The notes: a model not told the origin generated them from the sequence alone. 64,000 bases of DNA from Gari tellinella (GCA_922989275.2 OV277870.1:48356356-48420355), one strand, 5' to 3'; numbered from the stretch's first letter, positions 34,901 through 43,684 are shown. Made by a program: numbers and translations.

Positions 34901-37900
34901 CAGTTTTGAACCAAAATGTTTGACACTCAATGTTTCTTAAGTAAAAAATCACATATACATGTAATTTATATGGTATTTGACAGTGTATACCAAACTCAGA
35001 TGCAGAGCCTGGAATGACAATGGTGCTTGGTCTGAAAAATGATGTCATGCAATAAGGCAGGTTTTGTCAGGGCACAGCTCATAAATATATCTCTTTGCAC
35101 GGCTAAAAGCATAACATTACAACTTTTGCCAACAGTTTAGATCCTGATGAGATGCCAAATTATTTGACACTTTGGTTTTAGTTTGAAAACAATTTAGAGC
35201 AGTTACCGGGTACATACAAATGCTGCTGATGACAACATTAATAACCATTGAAAGTGTTAACCCATTACCCAATAAATAGGCCTTTTTACACCTAATTTAT
35301 TCCTCTACTGGAGAAAATAGCTCTACTTTATACAGTCATGAATATGTGCCATAAGAAATAGTTTCTATATCTTAGAAGATGAAAGCTTAAAGTAGTCTGA
35401 AAGTAAAGCAGATTGCGCCTTAAGACCCATTCTGCTTACTTTCAACCTGCTTTAAGTGGTCACCTGACTTCAAAACTAGAAACAGGCTATGGGGTCATGG
35501 ATTAAACCATACTAGTAAATTATATTATTCAATTTCAGCTTTTCAGGAGTGTGACTTCACCAATAATATCTCCCTGATAAGTCAAAACCCGCGAGTTACA
35601 GCCATCAATACATGTCTAGAGATTGACCTTACAGGTCAAGTATGTTCAGACTCCCTGGGAACAACCATGTATTCAGGTACGTCCTTCACGTAACACACTG
35701 AAATCTTTTATCAACCAAATAAATATGATCGCCAAAAAATTTCTGACTCTAAAACAAATGATGGGAATTGTACCGGACCCCAAGGTTATACATTTAAAGA
35801 GTTTGAGTTGAGTCCGAGATCATTTTCAAGCATTTGATTGGTCAGCAAAAGCTCAAATCTGACCAATCAAATGCTTGAGAACGATCTCAGACTCAACTCA
35901 AACTCTTTATAACCTTGGACCCAGATATATATTGATAATCTCACACTTGATAAACCAAGAGTTGAGATGAGGGGACTGATAGTTTATGAAATAAATGTAG
36001 TAAAAGTAATAACGACAATTGAGAGTATTTTATAATGATCAAGCAAGATTGACAGTCTCTCCTATTGCTATAACTTTCTACAATTGGGATAACTTAAAGC
36101 AGATTCAAGTAAAGTGGAATAGGTGCTTTCTGCTCTACTTTCAGCCCAATTTCAGCAACTACCCGTCACGGTCTTTAATACTGAAAACAAGCCATTGCTG
36201 ATTAAATTCAGTAAAGTTTCTCACTTTATTATTCTATTAGTTTTGATATGCCCACCTCTAAAGGTGGTTGTATATTGGCGTGGCCCTGTCCATCCATCCC
36301 TGAATACATTCTTTTGTTCGTCCATCAACATTTTGTTTGTCCAGAATTTTTCTGGAAAACTATCAAAACTATCAGAAAGATGTTAATGAAACTTCACACA
36401 AATGTCATATGTATAAAGATCTGAGGCTGAGTCAAGTTTGTGGTTCGAATTTTCCTTACAGAGTTATCTGTCCCTGATGTACTCAGATATGCTATAAAAA
36501 GAGCCGGTGGGCATATTATGTACTGTTTGCGGTGCTCTCGTTCAGAATTACAGTTGACCAACAAGCCATGAACATTTTCTGTTGTAGGGTTTGGTGGTCA
36601 GATAGATTTCATCCGAGGAGCAGCATTGAGTTTAGATGGTGAGGGTAAACCAATCATAGCTTGTACCTCTACAACAGATGATGGTATTTCCAGGATTGTG
36701 CCCTTCCTGCAAGAAGGTAAAAGTGCTACACTAGGGAAAACCCATGTGCTTAACCTATTGAGCCCAAGAGACCATTTATGTCCTTTAACATATTTACCCC
36801 TGAAACCTTTGAATGACACTTCCAATTGAGTCTAGTCCATTTTAGACAAGTTAGGGTCGGTTTCAACAAAATGTCAAATGGCAAACAGTGAAGACCCTGA
36901 TCAAGAGGGCTCCTGCAGGAGCCCTCTTGATCAGGGTCTTCACTGTTTGCGTATGACAAGTATACTCTTCACATGTACACTGTTTGTTAATGATGAGTAT
37001 ACTCCTCACTAGGGTTATATGTGTTAAAGCAGATAGCTCCTAATGCATTTTCAGCTTGTATTAATTTTAACTCTTTCCTCCCTGAAACATTAAATGGACA
37101 ATTCCAGTTTCCATTTGAGTCTAGTCAATTTCTGACTTTTAAGGGTTGTTTTTGTCAATGTTTGGCATTATGACAAACAGTGAGGACCCTGATCAGAGGG
37201 CTCCTTAGGAGCCCTCTGATCTGGGTCTTCACTGTTTCCATAGGACAAGTGTACTATTCACATGTTCACTGTTTGAAAACAACGCCTATATGCGGGACTA
37301 GGGTTTAAAGGGTTAATTAACCAATTGAACCTAGTGATGAACATAAATGTACTTACCCTTTACAAACAGTGCACATGTGGGAAGTACATTTATCCTAGAC
37401 AAACAGTGAAGACCCTGATCAGAAGGCTCCTCTAGGATTTATACAATTGTATACATTACAGTTTAGAGCCAGATTAGACAAATGTAACTCAGACTCTGAT
37501 CAGTCTTTAACTGTTTGCCAATGAGTTTATAACAAGTGTTTTGAAGAAACCCGTTAGTTTCTACATTTTAATATATTGCATTTTGTTTTGATTAAATTGG
37601 AAAAAATAACAACAGAAACTAACCCTCAAATCGGGTTAAAAATAAACTTTACTAGCATCTTGCACAAAATAAGCACTGGTCCTAAACACAGTGGTGTATA
37701 CTGTAAGAAGATGTTATTCTTCCCCACTTAGCGGGGAGGGGGAGGGCGTGAAATTCTATACTTTACAAGCCTGTATGTTTTACACTCTAGGGACCTGGGG
37801 CCCGTTTCATAAAACTTCTTACGACAAATGTTATCGTAAGTCAAAACTTTAAAATACATTTAATTTGTGATTTCTCTATCTAATCCTATCTTGTGACATC

Positions 37901-38569
37901 TTTTTGGAATCGTCTTTTCAAGACGATTCCAAAAAGATGTCACAAGACAGTATTAGATGGAGAAATAAATAATTATTGATACTATTATAATCTGACTTAC
38001 GACAACATTTGTCGTAAGAAGTTTTATGAAACGGGCCCCAGGCTATGGAGAAAGGATTATAGTGGGAGTTAAGTGTAGCAAGGTGTAATAATTAACCCTG
38101 TCCCTCAATATGAGGCGCTTATGAGTCATAGAAGCGCCTTTAAGCGCATTTAATTTATTCCTCCACTGGAGAAAATAGTTCCAATTTGTACTGTCATAAA
38201 TATATTTTACACTAAATGTTTATTATATTCCAGCAGATGACAGCTTAAAACAGGATGAAAGTAAAGCAGAATGTGCCTTAAGGCACATTCTGCTTTACTT
38301 TCAACCTGCTTTAAGTGGTCACCTTTCTTCTATAACAGAAGAAGGCTGTAAGATAAAGGGTTGATGTGTATTTTCTTGTTTCAGGAGCTGGAGTTGTGAC
38401 TACACGAGCCCATGTTCACTACATCGTAACAGAGTATGGCATAGCCTATCTGTTTGGTAAAAACCTCAGGCAAAGAGCCCATGAGCTCATTAAAATAGCC
38501 CATCCCTCACAGAGAGAAACTTTAGAAAAGGCAGCCTTTGAGAGGTTCAAGTGTATGCCATCACCGTGA
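22989..38569 (+). CDS. Mitochondrial acetyl-CoA hydrolase / 4-hydroxybutyrate CoA-transferase family protein, paralog 2 (9 exons)
   Basis: Exons: 22989-23148, 30262-30414, 31226-31352, 31730-31842, 33066-33254, 33941-34156, 35539-35676, 36588-36716, 38385-38569; 1410 nt, 469 codons plus stop. All introns are GT-AG and the phase is continuous. The leader MALFKAISRLNPAKSLVANS is basic and likely a mitochondrial presequence. Key segments are VFVQGCAATP, HVSPPDQHGFCSLG, GFHSEMVSDT (presumed catalytic Glu), GFGGQIDFIRGA and VVTTRAHVHYIVTEYG. In the last exon 47 of 61 residues match paralog 1 (hand count). Exon lengths equal those of paralog 1, except that its 240-nt exon 3 is split here into 127 + 113 nt by an extra intron, and the first and last exons differ slightly. 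Intron 1 is 7.1 kb and holds a hAT element. A 52-bp minisatellite copied from the exon-5 acceptor lies directly upstream of exon 5. A role in anaerobic acetate/propionate formation in mitochondria is possible in a bivalve but is inference. Confidence 0.91.
23185..23382. mobile_element. Family I MITE in intron 1 of paralog 2
   Basis: CAGGGCTGCCATAAG ... GAAATGGCAGCCCTG with flanks CCAGTG / TCAGTG (5 of 6). The hairpin centre is GTGCAGGCAC. The left end lies 36 bp after the exon 1 donor. Confidence 0.85.
23571..25271. mobile_element. Non-autonomous hAT-type element, 1.7 kb, 8-bp target duplication CTAGTAAG
   Basis: The ends are TAGGGCTGAAACGAG and CTCGTTTCAGCCCTA, flanked by CTAGTAAG at 23563-23570 and 25272-25279. 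Both subterminal regions are rich in TACCCGGGTA / GAGTACCCG motifs. I see no transposase frame. It split a tRNA-Thr-like repeat. An internal palindrome (GACCATACATACATGTATG) lies at 24806-24836. Confidence 0.9.
25521..25592 (+). repeat. tRNA-Thr(AGT)-like sequence, probably a tRNA-derived repeat
   Basis: A 72-nt cloverleaf can be drawn. The acceptor is GACTTGG/TTGAGTC with three wobbles, and the anticodon stem is TTGGC/GCCAG with loop ATAGTAA (anticodon AGT, T33 present). The T arm is CTGGG-TTCGAGT-CCCAG, perfectly paired. The D stem is weak. A second copy with the same flanks (GGTGAAATGGTTGAATGGC) is the host of the 1.7-kb hAT element, which favours a dispersed repeat over a working gene. 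Confidence 0.55.
25980..26995. repeat. Cluster of GTAACGTATCTGTTC motifs
   Basis: Near-identical copies occur at about 25982 (inverted, GGAACAGATACATTAC), 26160, 26317, 26332, 26498, 26690 and 26975, with irregular spacing of 15-290 bp in otherwise AT-rich unique-looking intron sequence. Confidence 0.7.
27177..27285. mobile_element. Short element with 13-bp inverted ends
   Basis: TTAGTCCGCCACC ... GGTGGCGGACTAA, 109 bp, and internal GGTTAATGTCATAAGAAATG. No clear target duplication. Confidence 0.6.
27840..28257. repeat. Three tRNA-derived SINE-like pieces
   Basis: 27845-27908 (minus, B box GCAGGTTCAATCCCC), 28045-28115 (minus, GGTTCAAGTCCCC) and 28190-28257 (plus, GTGGGTTCGAATCCC). Each has a tRNA-like A/B box arrangement but incomplete stems. 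Confidence 0.5.
28508..28758. mobile_element. Family B MITE (TTAA target), near-perfect hairpin
   Basis: TTAACTCTTTCCTCCCTGAA ... GGGTTCAAAGAGTTAA. The hairpin arms AAACAGTGAAGACCCTGATC and GATCAGGGTCTTCACTGTTT are fully complementary around CCTTTCGG. Confidence 0.92.
28830..28980 (-). repeat. tRNA-derived SINE-like piece
   Basis: The minus strand has GGGTGGGTTCAAATTCC as B box and GATGGGGCAGTGATTAGAG as A-box region. Confidence 0.4.
28990..29335. other. Intron 1 sequence of paralog 2 with no recognised feature
   Basis: I see no hairpin, known end or open frame of note in this stretch. Confidence 0.5.
29337..29587. mobile_element. Family B MITE (TTAA target)
   Basis: TTAACTCTTTCCTCCCTGAA ... 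GGGTTCAAAGGGTTAA. The hairpin centre is CTCCTTTCGGAG. Confidence 0.9.
29608..29936. mobile_element. Dimeric family A element (two hairpins)
   Basis: The left half is in reverse orientation (TTAACCCATTACCGTTTAGC, hairpin at about 29666-29728). The right half is forward (CTATATCCTGGCAGATAGTA, hairpin at about 29810-29890, end TATGGGGCAATGGGTTAA). The right hairpin loop has gained TATATTTATTAA. Confidence 0.75.
29964..30214. mobile_element. Family A MITE (TTAA target)
   Basis: TTAACCCATTACCCCATAAA ... TATGGGGTAATGGGTTAA. The ends are perfect 18-bp inverted repeats. It ends 47 bp before paralog 2 exon 2. Confidence 0.92.
30424..30512. mobile_element. Family C left-half fragment
   Basis: CAGAGCTCCAGATAAGGG through CTCATTAGAATCGTC. 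It breaks inside the hairpin, 9 bp after the paralog 2 exon 2 donor. Confidence 0.65.
30545..30690. repeat. H/B-type hairpin remnants
   Basis: CATGCAAAAGACTCCTTCGG and GAGCTTTCTGCATTACTTGT, then CACATTTTGCTTTACTTTTA. Decayed. Confidence 0.35.
30699..30950. mobile_element. Family B MITE (TTAA target)
   Basis: TTAACTCTTTCCTCCCTAAA ... GGGTTCAAAGGGTTAA. The hairpin AAACAGTGAATACCCAGATC has lost one base in the right arm. Confidence 0.88.
31445..31680. repeat. Two decayed A/H-type hairpins in intron 3
   Basis: 31461-31520 (AGCAGGCTGAAAGTAAAGTA, GAAAGAAGCTTTC) and 31570-31625 (AAAGCATGATGTGCCTTAAG and its complement). Confidence 0.45.
31870..32137. mobile_element. Family A MITE, reverse orientation, degraded left end
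   Basis: It contains the GCAGGTTGAAAGTAAAGC hairpin, then CTGTAGTGGAGGAATAAATT and the right end TTATGGGGTAATGGTTTAA. Confidence 0.6.
32495..33065 (+). repeat. 52-bp minisatellite derived from the exon-5 splice acceptor of CoA-transferase paralog 2
   Basis: Eleven units start with CCATGGTAAAC at 32495, 32547, 32599, 32651, 32703, 32755, 32807, 32859, 32910, 32962 and 33013. The twelfth is the real exon 5 start (33066). Spacing is 52 bp (51-53). Each unit carries a pyrimidine-rich tract ending in CTAG, CCAG or, once, CAAG, followed by the first codons of the exon. The array is thus an expansion of the intron-exon junction, with about ten decoy 3' splice sites. Confidence 0.93.
33273..33500. 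mobile_element. Family A remnant in intron 5 of paralog 2
   Basis: TTAACCCATTACTCCATTGA, GCAGGTTAAAAGTAAAGCAG and, later, TCAGAGGATGAAAAAACTAG. Rearranged, with no clean right end. Confidence 0.5.
33630..33839. mobile_element. Family H palindromic MITE (TA target)
   Basis: TACAGTAAAACCTCTCTTTT ... TAGAGAGGTTTTTACTGTA. The hairpin TTAAAGCAAGGTGACAGTAA is centred on GCTCCTACAGGAGC. Confidence 0.87.
33840..33919. mobile_element. Family A right-end fragment
   Basis: AATTATTTTCTTCAGTGGCA ... TTATGGGGTAATGGATTAA. It ends 21 bp upstream of paralog 2 exon 6. Confidence 0.65.
34280..34525. mobile_element. Family G-like MITE
   Basis: The interior TTTCATTGTCATCTGCTTCA and hairpin AAACAGGATGGATCCTGATC, centred on GCTGCATTACGCAGC, match the G copy at 17213. 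The left terminus is unclear. Confidence 0.6.
34523..34772. mobile_element. Family A MITE (TTAA target)
   Basis: TTAACCCTTTACCCCATAGA ... CTATCAGGTAAAGGGTTAA. The hairpin centre is GCGCCTCAAGCGC. Confidence 0.88.
35257..35505. mobile_element. Family A MITE (TTAA target)
   Basis: TTAACCCATTACCCAATAAA ... TATGGGGTCATGGATTAA. It ends 33 bp before paralog 2 exon 7. Confidence 0.85.
35776..35931. repeat. Foldback element, about 65-bp arms
   Basis: CCCCAAGGTTATA, AAAGAGTTTGAGTTGAGTCC, GAGATCATTTTCAAGCATTT and GATTGGTCAG are mirrored by CTGACCAATCAAATGCTTGA and GACTCAACTCAAACTCTTTA, ending AACCTTGGACCC. The loop is CAAAAGCTCAAAT. Confidence 0.82.
36050..36195. repeat. Decayed A/H-type hairpin in intron 7 of paralog 2
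   Basis: AACTTAAAGCAGATTCAAGT and GTGCTTTCTGCTCTACTTTC. No termini are seen. Confidence 0.35.
36785..37027. mobile_element. Family B MITE (TTAA target), diverged ends
   Basis: It starts at TTAACATATTTACCCCTGAA and ends ATATGTGTTAA. The hairpin AAACAGTGAAGACCCTGATC is perfect around GGGCTCCTGCAGGAGCCC. Confidence 0.8.
37067..37316. mobile_element. Family B MITE (TTAA target)
   Basis: TTAACTCTTTCCTCCCTGAA ... GGGTTTAAAGGGTTAA. The hairpin centre is GGGCTCCTTAGGAGCCC. Confidence 0.9.
37360..37520. repeat. B/F-type hairpin remnants
   Basis: AAACAGTGAAGACCCTGATC at about 37400 without its partner arm, then CAGTTTAGAGCCAGATTAGA and TCTGATCAGTCTTTAACTGT. Confidence 0.4.
37795..38041. mobile_element. 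Family J element with long inverted ends
   Basis: CTGGGGCCCGTTTCATAAAA ... TTTTATGAAACGGGCCCCAG. The core is GGAATCGTCTTTTCAAGACGATTCC inside TGTGACATCTTTT arms. It is in opposite orientation to the copy at 14848. Confidence 0.85.
38091..38364. mobile_element. Family A MITE with altered left end
   Basis: TTAACCCTGTCCCTCAATAT, an apparent internal repeat of the AAGCGCC segment, the hairpin GTGCCTTAAGGCAC, and the end AGATAAAGGGTTGA. It ends 20 bp before paralog 2 exon 9. Confidence 0.78.
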
Positions 38570-38642
38570 ACAGTGTAGAATAGATCTGTGTTGGAGCTAT
38601 TCTGATTGCTTAAAGCAGGTTGGAAGTCAAGCAGAAAGCCCT

Positions 38643-38892
38643 TTAACCCATTACTCCATTGCTTGTTTTCAGTATTGAAAACAGGAGTTAGCTTAAAGCT
38701 GGCTGAAAGTAAAGCAGAATGTGCCTTAAGGCACATTCTGCTTTACTCTCAGCCTGCTTTAAGGTACCATCTGCTAGGATATGTAAATATTTTTATGGTG
38801 TATATTCACAGCCATGTAAAGTGGAAATAATTTCTTGATTGGAGGAATAATCTAAATGCTTTAAAATGAGTATCTATAGAGTAAAGGGTTAA
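38643..38892. mobile_element. Family A MITE, reverse orientation (TTAA target)
   Basis: TTAACCCATTACTCCATTGC ... AGAGTAAAGGGTTAA. It lies 74 bp after the paralog 2 stop codon. Confidence 0.87.
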
Positions 38893-39104
38893 TGAGTGGT
38901 CTGCTTTACTTTGCCTGCTTTGACAGTCTCCGTCTGTGCCATTAGAACTTGGTTTGGATGATTAAACAGTTTCATATGGCTCTTTATGTGGACGTCGTAA
39001 AAGCTTGAAAAAGCATGTTTATAAAGAATAAGTAAAGATATCTAAAAGTGCTTGTTTGGAAAAGGTTAACGCTTCTTCTACTACAATTATAAGCGTATAT
39101 TGAA

Positions 39105-39190
39105 GCTTTTTGAAAACAGTGAAGATCCAGATCAAACAGCTCCTAGTCCTAAAGGAACTGACTGATCAGGGTCTGCACTGTTTTCATAGA
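39105..39190. repeat. B-type hairpin remnant
   Basis: AAACAGTGAAGATCCAGATC with a loop TAGTCCTA and a right arm GATCAGGGTCTGCACTGTTT. Confidence 0.5.
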
Positions 39191-39353
39191 GGATCTTTCT
39201 GATATAAGTCTACACTCTTTCCTGGGGAAAAATGCTTATCTTTATTAGTCATTGCAGGAAACAATCCTAATTTTTATCACACTCTGTAGGAGAAATGCCT
39301 TTATTTTATTACCCAATGTTGGAAGTATCCTAGGTTCTTTAGGCAATGTAATG

Positions 39354-39890
39354 ATTCAGATAAGGGGAGTACAGCGCTCCCTCTCTACAACGACACCCAA
39401 AGGGAGACAAACATTGTATGCGTTGTTCGGAGGGAGTCGTTATAGGGAGGGAACATATTTAACATTTGCAACAGCTTGAACCCAGATCAGACGCCGTGTA
39501 ACGCGGCGTCTGATCTGGATTCAAGCTGTTTGTCATTTGTCATTATGTTTTTTTCTGTCAAAATGTCAATTATGTAAGATAAACAGCAGACAACAATTTT
39601 AAGTAGACGATGATGCATCAGTGCAAGCATAAAACATAATTTTCTTGGGAACAGAGGCGAATGTCGTTGTAAGGAGGGAGTCATTGTTCGGAGGGCCGTT
39701 GTAGAGAGGGAACGCTGTATTTCAAAAAATAAAATCTTTATTTCTTCATTAAACCCTATGGTGTCACTACTCATTAGAAGTGTCTCTTCGAGACGCTTCT
39801 AATGAGTAGTAACACCATGGGATTTGGTGCTGAAATGAGTGAGAAAATGTTGGATTTGTTCAGTTTACTCTCTCTTATCTGGAGTCCTGG
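39354..39890. mobile_element. Family C MITE with a family D element nested at its first TA
   Basis: CAGATAAGGGGAG, then D (39370-39719), then TATTTCAAAAAATAAAATC through the C hairpin and CTTATCTGGAGTCCTG. The outermost left bases of C are missing. Confidence 0.85.
39370..39719. mobile_element. Family D palindromic MITE (TA target), nested in C
   Basis: TACAGCGCTCCCTCTCTACA ... GTAGAGAGGGAACGCTGTA. The hairpin CAGCTTGAACCCAGATCAGA is centred on CGTGTAACGCG. Confidence 0.9.
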
Positions 39891-39971
39891 ATTCAGATGA
39901 TAGATGTTAATAGTTGGTGGAGTATTCAGCAGGCGAAGGGTTAAGAGTGTTCTATGCGAAATTGTCCAGTG

Positions 39972-40151
39972 TTTCAGATAAGGAGAGTATTTCAAAAACT
40001 AAAATATTTTTGTCTGCATGGTGTCAATAGTCATTAGAATCGTCTGTTAGAGACAATTCTAATGAGTGGCAACACAAAAGGATTTGCAGCACACATGAGC
40101 GAGAAAATGGTTGGGATTTGTTCAGTTTACTCCCTCTTATCTGTAGCCCTG
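39972..40151. mobile_element. Family C MITE
   Basis: CAGTGTTTCAGATAAGGA ... CTTATCTGTAGCCCTG. The hairpin is shortened (AGAATCGTCTGTTAGAGACA). Confidence 0.75.
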
Positions 40152-40414
40152 CTTTGTCTCAAATTAATAATTGCTGATCAGAACAGTTTGGGGAATGAAA
40201 TTTCAGAAACATACATAGAAATGTGTCAGTTTATAGAATTCAAGGAACAATAATTTTGAAGCAAATGACATTTGTTCAGAATTTAAGTGCTGAAAGTGAA
40301 ATTGGTGAAGATTCTATACCATGTGCCTAATACAACCGGGTGAAAGTGAAATTCTGTCACATATTACACAATTCAAAACAATCATAAATTAATAAACTCA
40401 ATACACTCCATCGA

Positions 40415-40590
40415 GTAAACTGAACAAATCCAACATTTTCTCGCTCATTTCAGCACCAAACCCTATGGTGTTACTACTCATTAGAATTGTCTCTTCGAGA
40501 CGATTCTAATGAGTAGTGACACCATAGGTTTTAATGCAGAAATAAAGATTTTAGTTTTTGAAAGATTCCCCTTATCTGCAGCCCTGAAAA
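40415..40590. mobile_element. Family C MITE, left end missing
   Basis: GAGTAAACTGAACAAATCCA ... CCTTATCTGCAGCCCTG, with the core GAATTGTCTCTTCGAGACGATTC. Confidence 0.72.
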
Positions 40591-40885
40591 TAGTTTGAAT
40601 GCTAAATTACTATGATGTTATGGAGTAGATTGGCTAATAGTGTTTATTCCCATTTCTACATTTTTAATTTTTTATATATAATATATACAAATGATTTACA
40701 AAATTAATGACCTAGTAGTTTCTTAATAAGCAACTTTAACCTTTATATTCAAGCTCTTGTCAATATGTGATTTTGATTTGATTTTTAATTGTTCATTAGT
40801 TGCATATATATCTTATCTACTTTATATGTGCCCTATCACATATATATGTGTGCTGGCATACTTGTGCGTGTGTCCAAGTGTGGGT

Positions 40886-41126
40886 CAGGGCTGCCATAAG
40901 TTGGCATGAAAAATCCTAAGATTTCACAAGTGTGATTTTACGAATTGTACCTCTACCACATTGCATGTTTCTGGTTTTGTTGACAAGTGACTACTTAAAG
41001 CAGGCTGGAAGAAAAGCAGAATGCGCATTAAGGCGCATTCTACTTTACTTTCAGCCTGCTTTAAGCTCCAAAGTATCAGAAAAAAATCCAAAGATTTAGG
41101 AAAAATCCCGAGAAATGGCAGCCCTG
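40886..41126. mobile_element. Family I MITE
   Basis: CAGGGCTGCCATAAGTTGG ... GAGAAATGGCAGCCCTG with flanks GTGGGT / GTAGGT (5 of 6). The hairpin centre is GCGCATTAAGGCGC. Confidence 0.85.
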
Positions 41127-41212
41127 GTAGGTGTATGTGTATTTGCAGGTTGTGCTTTCTGCGGGCAGTGTTTACCTGGATCAGCCAACTGTTTGTTACT
41201 TGTCAGTTCAAT

Positions 41213-41434
41213 CCATTACCCTATAAGTACGCCTTTAATTTATTCCTCCACTGCAAAAGATATTTCCAATTTATAGTCATGGATAAACGCAATAAGAAGT
41301 GTATTCTACATTCTATCAGATGATTAGATTAAAGCAGACTGAAAGTAAAGCAGAATACACCCAAGGCACACTCTGCTTTACTTTCAACCTGCTGTAAGTG
41401 GTCATGTCCAAGTTATGGGGTAATGGGTTGAGCA
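41213..41434. mobile_element. Family A MITE, TTAA sites mutated
   Basis: TCCATTACCCTATAAGTACG ... TATGGGGTAATGGGTTGA. The hairpin is AAAGCAGACTGAAAGTAAAG. Confidence 0.8.
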
Positions 41435-41712
41435 CATTTTTGTAAGCTACTGCTGCTCAAAACTCATCCTGATCGGATGCTGCGTTTCCGACTCAGCAAC
41501 TGATCTTGTGTCTGTATTGGTCTCATTGTACTTTACCAGCAACGCGGCTGGTACGTATCAAAAGGATTTTTTATAGCTAATGTGACTGTGTATGATGTAT
41601 AAAAATTGATGTAACATTTTATGTTACGTCATATTATAGATAACTGTATTCCTTGAAAAAGCCTTACAGCAAACCAATAAAAATACAAAATCAATCTGGT
41701 GTTGTTTGTTAG

Positions 41713-42145
41713 TTAACCCTTTCCTCCTTTTAGCGAAATATGATTTATTCCTCCGCTGAAGAAAATAGTTCCAATTTAACCAGTCATGAATATGTATCAT
41801 AAGCCGCGTCCGGTTTTCAGAGAACTCATATAGAACAAAAACGGTTGTCAGTTATAAAAATACGTCCGGTGTCCGAAATTCTGAGAGTCCGATATTCAGG
41901 GATTTTTTTGCATTGAACTTATAGGAGAAAAATATGGGACTTCGAAAATAGTCCGGTATTCAGGGGATTCCGGTTTTCAGAGAGTCCGGTTTTGAGGGAG
42001 TATCTATATTCTAGCACATGGAAGCTTAAAGCAGGTTGAAAGTAAAGCAGAATGCGCCCTAAGGCGCATTCTGCTTTACTTTTAACCTGCTTTAAGTGGT
42101 CACCTATCTTCAATACTAGAAACAGGCTATCGGGTAAAGGGTTAA
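41713..42145. mobile_element. Family A MITE interrupted by a 200-bp insertion
   Basis: TTAACCCTTTCCTCC ... CTATCGGGTAAAGGGTTAA. Between GTATCATAAG (41803) and TATCTATATTCTAGC (about 42001) lies unrelated sequence with several copies of GTCCGGTTTTCAG or variants, some close to inverted order. Confidence 0.82.
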
Positions 42146-42734
42146 ACATGTTAGTGCTGTTGAATGATGATCAACACAGTGATCACAATAGCTCACCTTT
42201 GCAGTTTGTGCCAAGTGAGTTAAAAAAGAGGGATAACTTTGTTAAGCCAAATCCCAGGCTTACCTTCCTTGTTCTTATCCCTTTGATACTAAACAAGTAT
42301 TCAAAGTTTCAAGTTAATACCTTAGAAATTGCATCTACATGTATAAAGCTAGGGCAATAATTCTCTAGAATGACCAACTCTAGGGTTACCTGCCTTGTAA
42401 TGGGTTGCTCTTTTGAAACTGATCAAGTATTCAAAGTTTCACGATAGTACCTTAGAAATTTCATCTATAAAGCTAGGGCAATAACTCTAGACTGACAAAC
42501 TCTTGGGTTACCTGCCTAGTAATGAGTGACTCTTTTGAAACTGATGAAGTAATCAGAGTTTCAAATGGATTCTTTTGATAGTTATTGGGAAATGTTGTCA
42601 TAAAAAAAACTGAACGAACACTAAACTATGCACTAGACTACAACGGACAAAGTAGCTCATCTTAAATGGACATTACTGGTACACCATATTTTAATTAATT
42701 TTGGTGAGAGCATATAAATATGGGTCAGTGTTTG

Positions 42735-42980
42735 ATTTCTAACCCTTTCAACCCTACAGCCCTCTGTAAAGATTACTGATTGCATATGCAAACAGTGTAG
42801 ACCCTGATCAGAGGGTTCCTATAGGAGCCCTCTGATCTGAGTCTGCACTGTTTGATATTTTCATTGGTTTTTGTTGTCATACAAAAACTGTAACGGTAGA
42901 CTGGTTCAAAATACCTGTACTAGAAGAGTCCAAAAGGATTATAAATACCCACAAGAGAAATTTAAGGTTGAAAGGGTTAA
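42735..42980. mobile_element. Family B MITE
   Basis: CTAACCCTTTCAACCCTACA ... GGTTGAAAGGGTTAA. The hairpin AAACAGTGTAGACCCTGATC is centred on CCTATAGG. Confidence 0.78.
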
Positions 42981-43051
42981 TGTTGTTATAAAGTCAAACC
43001 TCAACATGACCTCACTGTTCTTCAAACTTACCTGTATACCACTGGTTGAAA

Positions 43052-43246
43052 TACAATTGAACTTCGAAATCTCGAACTCGCTTAATTCGAACTATCAGAT
43101 TTGCCGACACCTGAATTGCATTATTTCATGCTTGGTTAAGTTGAACATACCCATATTCCAAATTAAAACGTGGCTAAGCCACGTTTTAACTTGGAAATAC
43201 GGGTATGTTCGACCTAACCGAATTCGAGATATCGAAATTCAACTGT
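43052..43246. mobile_element. Family E palindromic MITE
   Basis: TACAATTGAACTTCGAAATC ... GATATCGAAATTCAACTGTT. The core is AAAACGTGGCTAAGCCACGTTTT. Confidence 0.82.
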
Positions 43247-43250
43247 TTGA

Positions 43251-43684
43251 TACAGTAAAACCTCTCTTTTAACCCATTACCCCATAAATACCCTTTTAAT
43301 TTATTCCTCTACTGAAGAAAAAATAGTTCCAAATTATACAGTGATGAATCTCTATAATAAGAAATATTTTCTTTATTCTAGCAGGTGGTAGCTTAAAGCA
43401 GGTTGAAAGTAAAGCAGACTGTGCCTTTAAAAGGCACATTCTGCTTTACTTTCAGCCTGCTTTAAGTAGTGACATTTCTTAATTACTAGATACAGGCTAT
43501 GGGGTAATGGGTTAAGACCACTAAAACTAATGATACTTGATTGTATAAAAGACAGATGACAGCTTAAAGCAAAATGACAGTAAAGGAGCTTTCTGTTTAC
43601 TTTCATCTTGCTTTAGCAACCATTTGACGTACACACCTAATAATTCACACAATTTAGTGGTCATAATAGAGCGGTTTTACTGTA
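43251..43684. mobile_element. Family H MITE with a nested family A element
   Basis: TACAGTAAAACCTCTCTT, then A, then GACCACTAAAACT through a shortened hairpin (GCTTAAAGCAAAATGACAGT) to ATAGAGCGGTTTTACTGTA. It begins 4 bp after the E element. Confidence 0.82.
43269..43515. mobile_element. Family A MITE nested in H (TTAA target)
   Basis: TTAACCCATTACCCCATAAA ... TATGGGGTAATGGGTTAA. The hairpin centre is GTGCCTTTAAAAGGCAC. Confidence 0.9.

Noticed and set aside
42871..43272. A 133-codon frame
   Set aside because: It crosses the end of a B element, unique sequence and most of an E element, so it is a chance frame.
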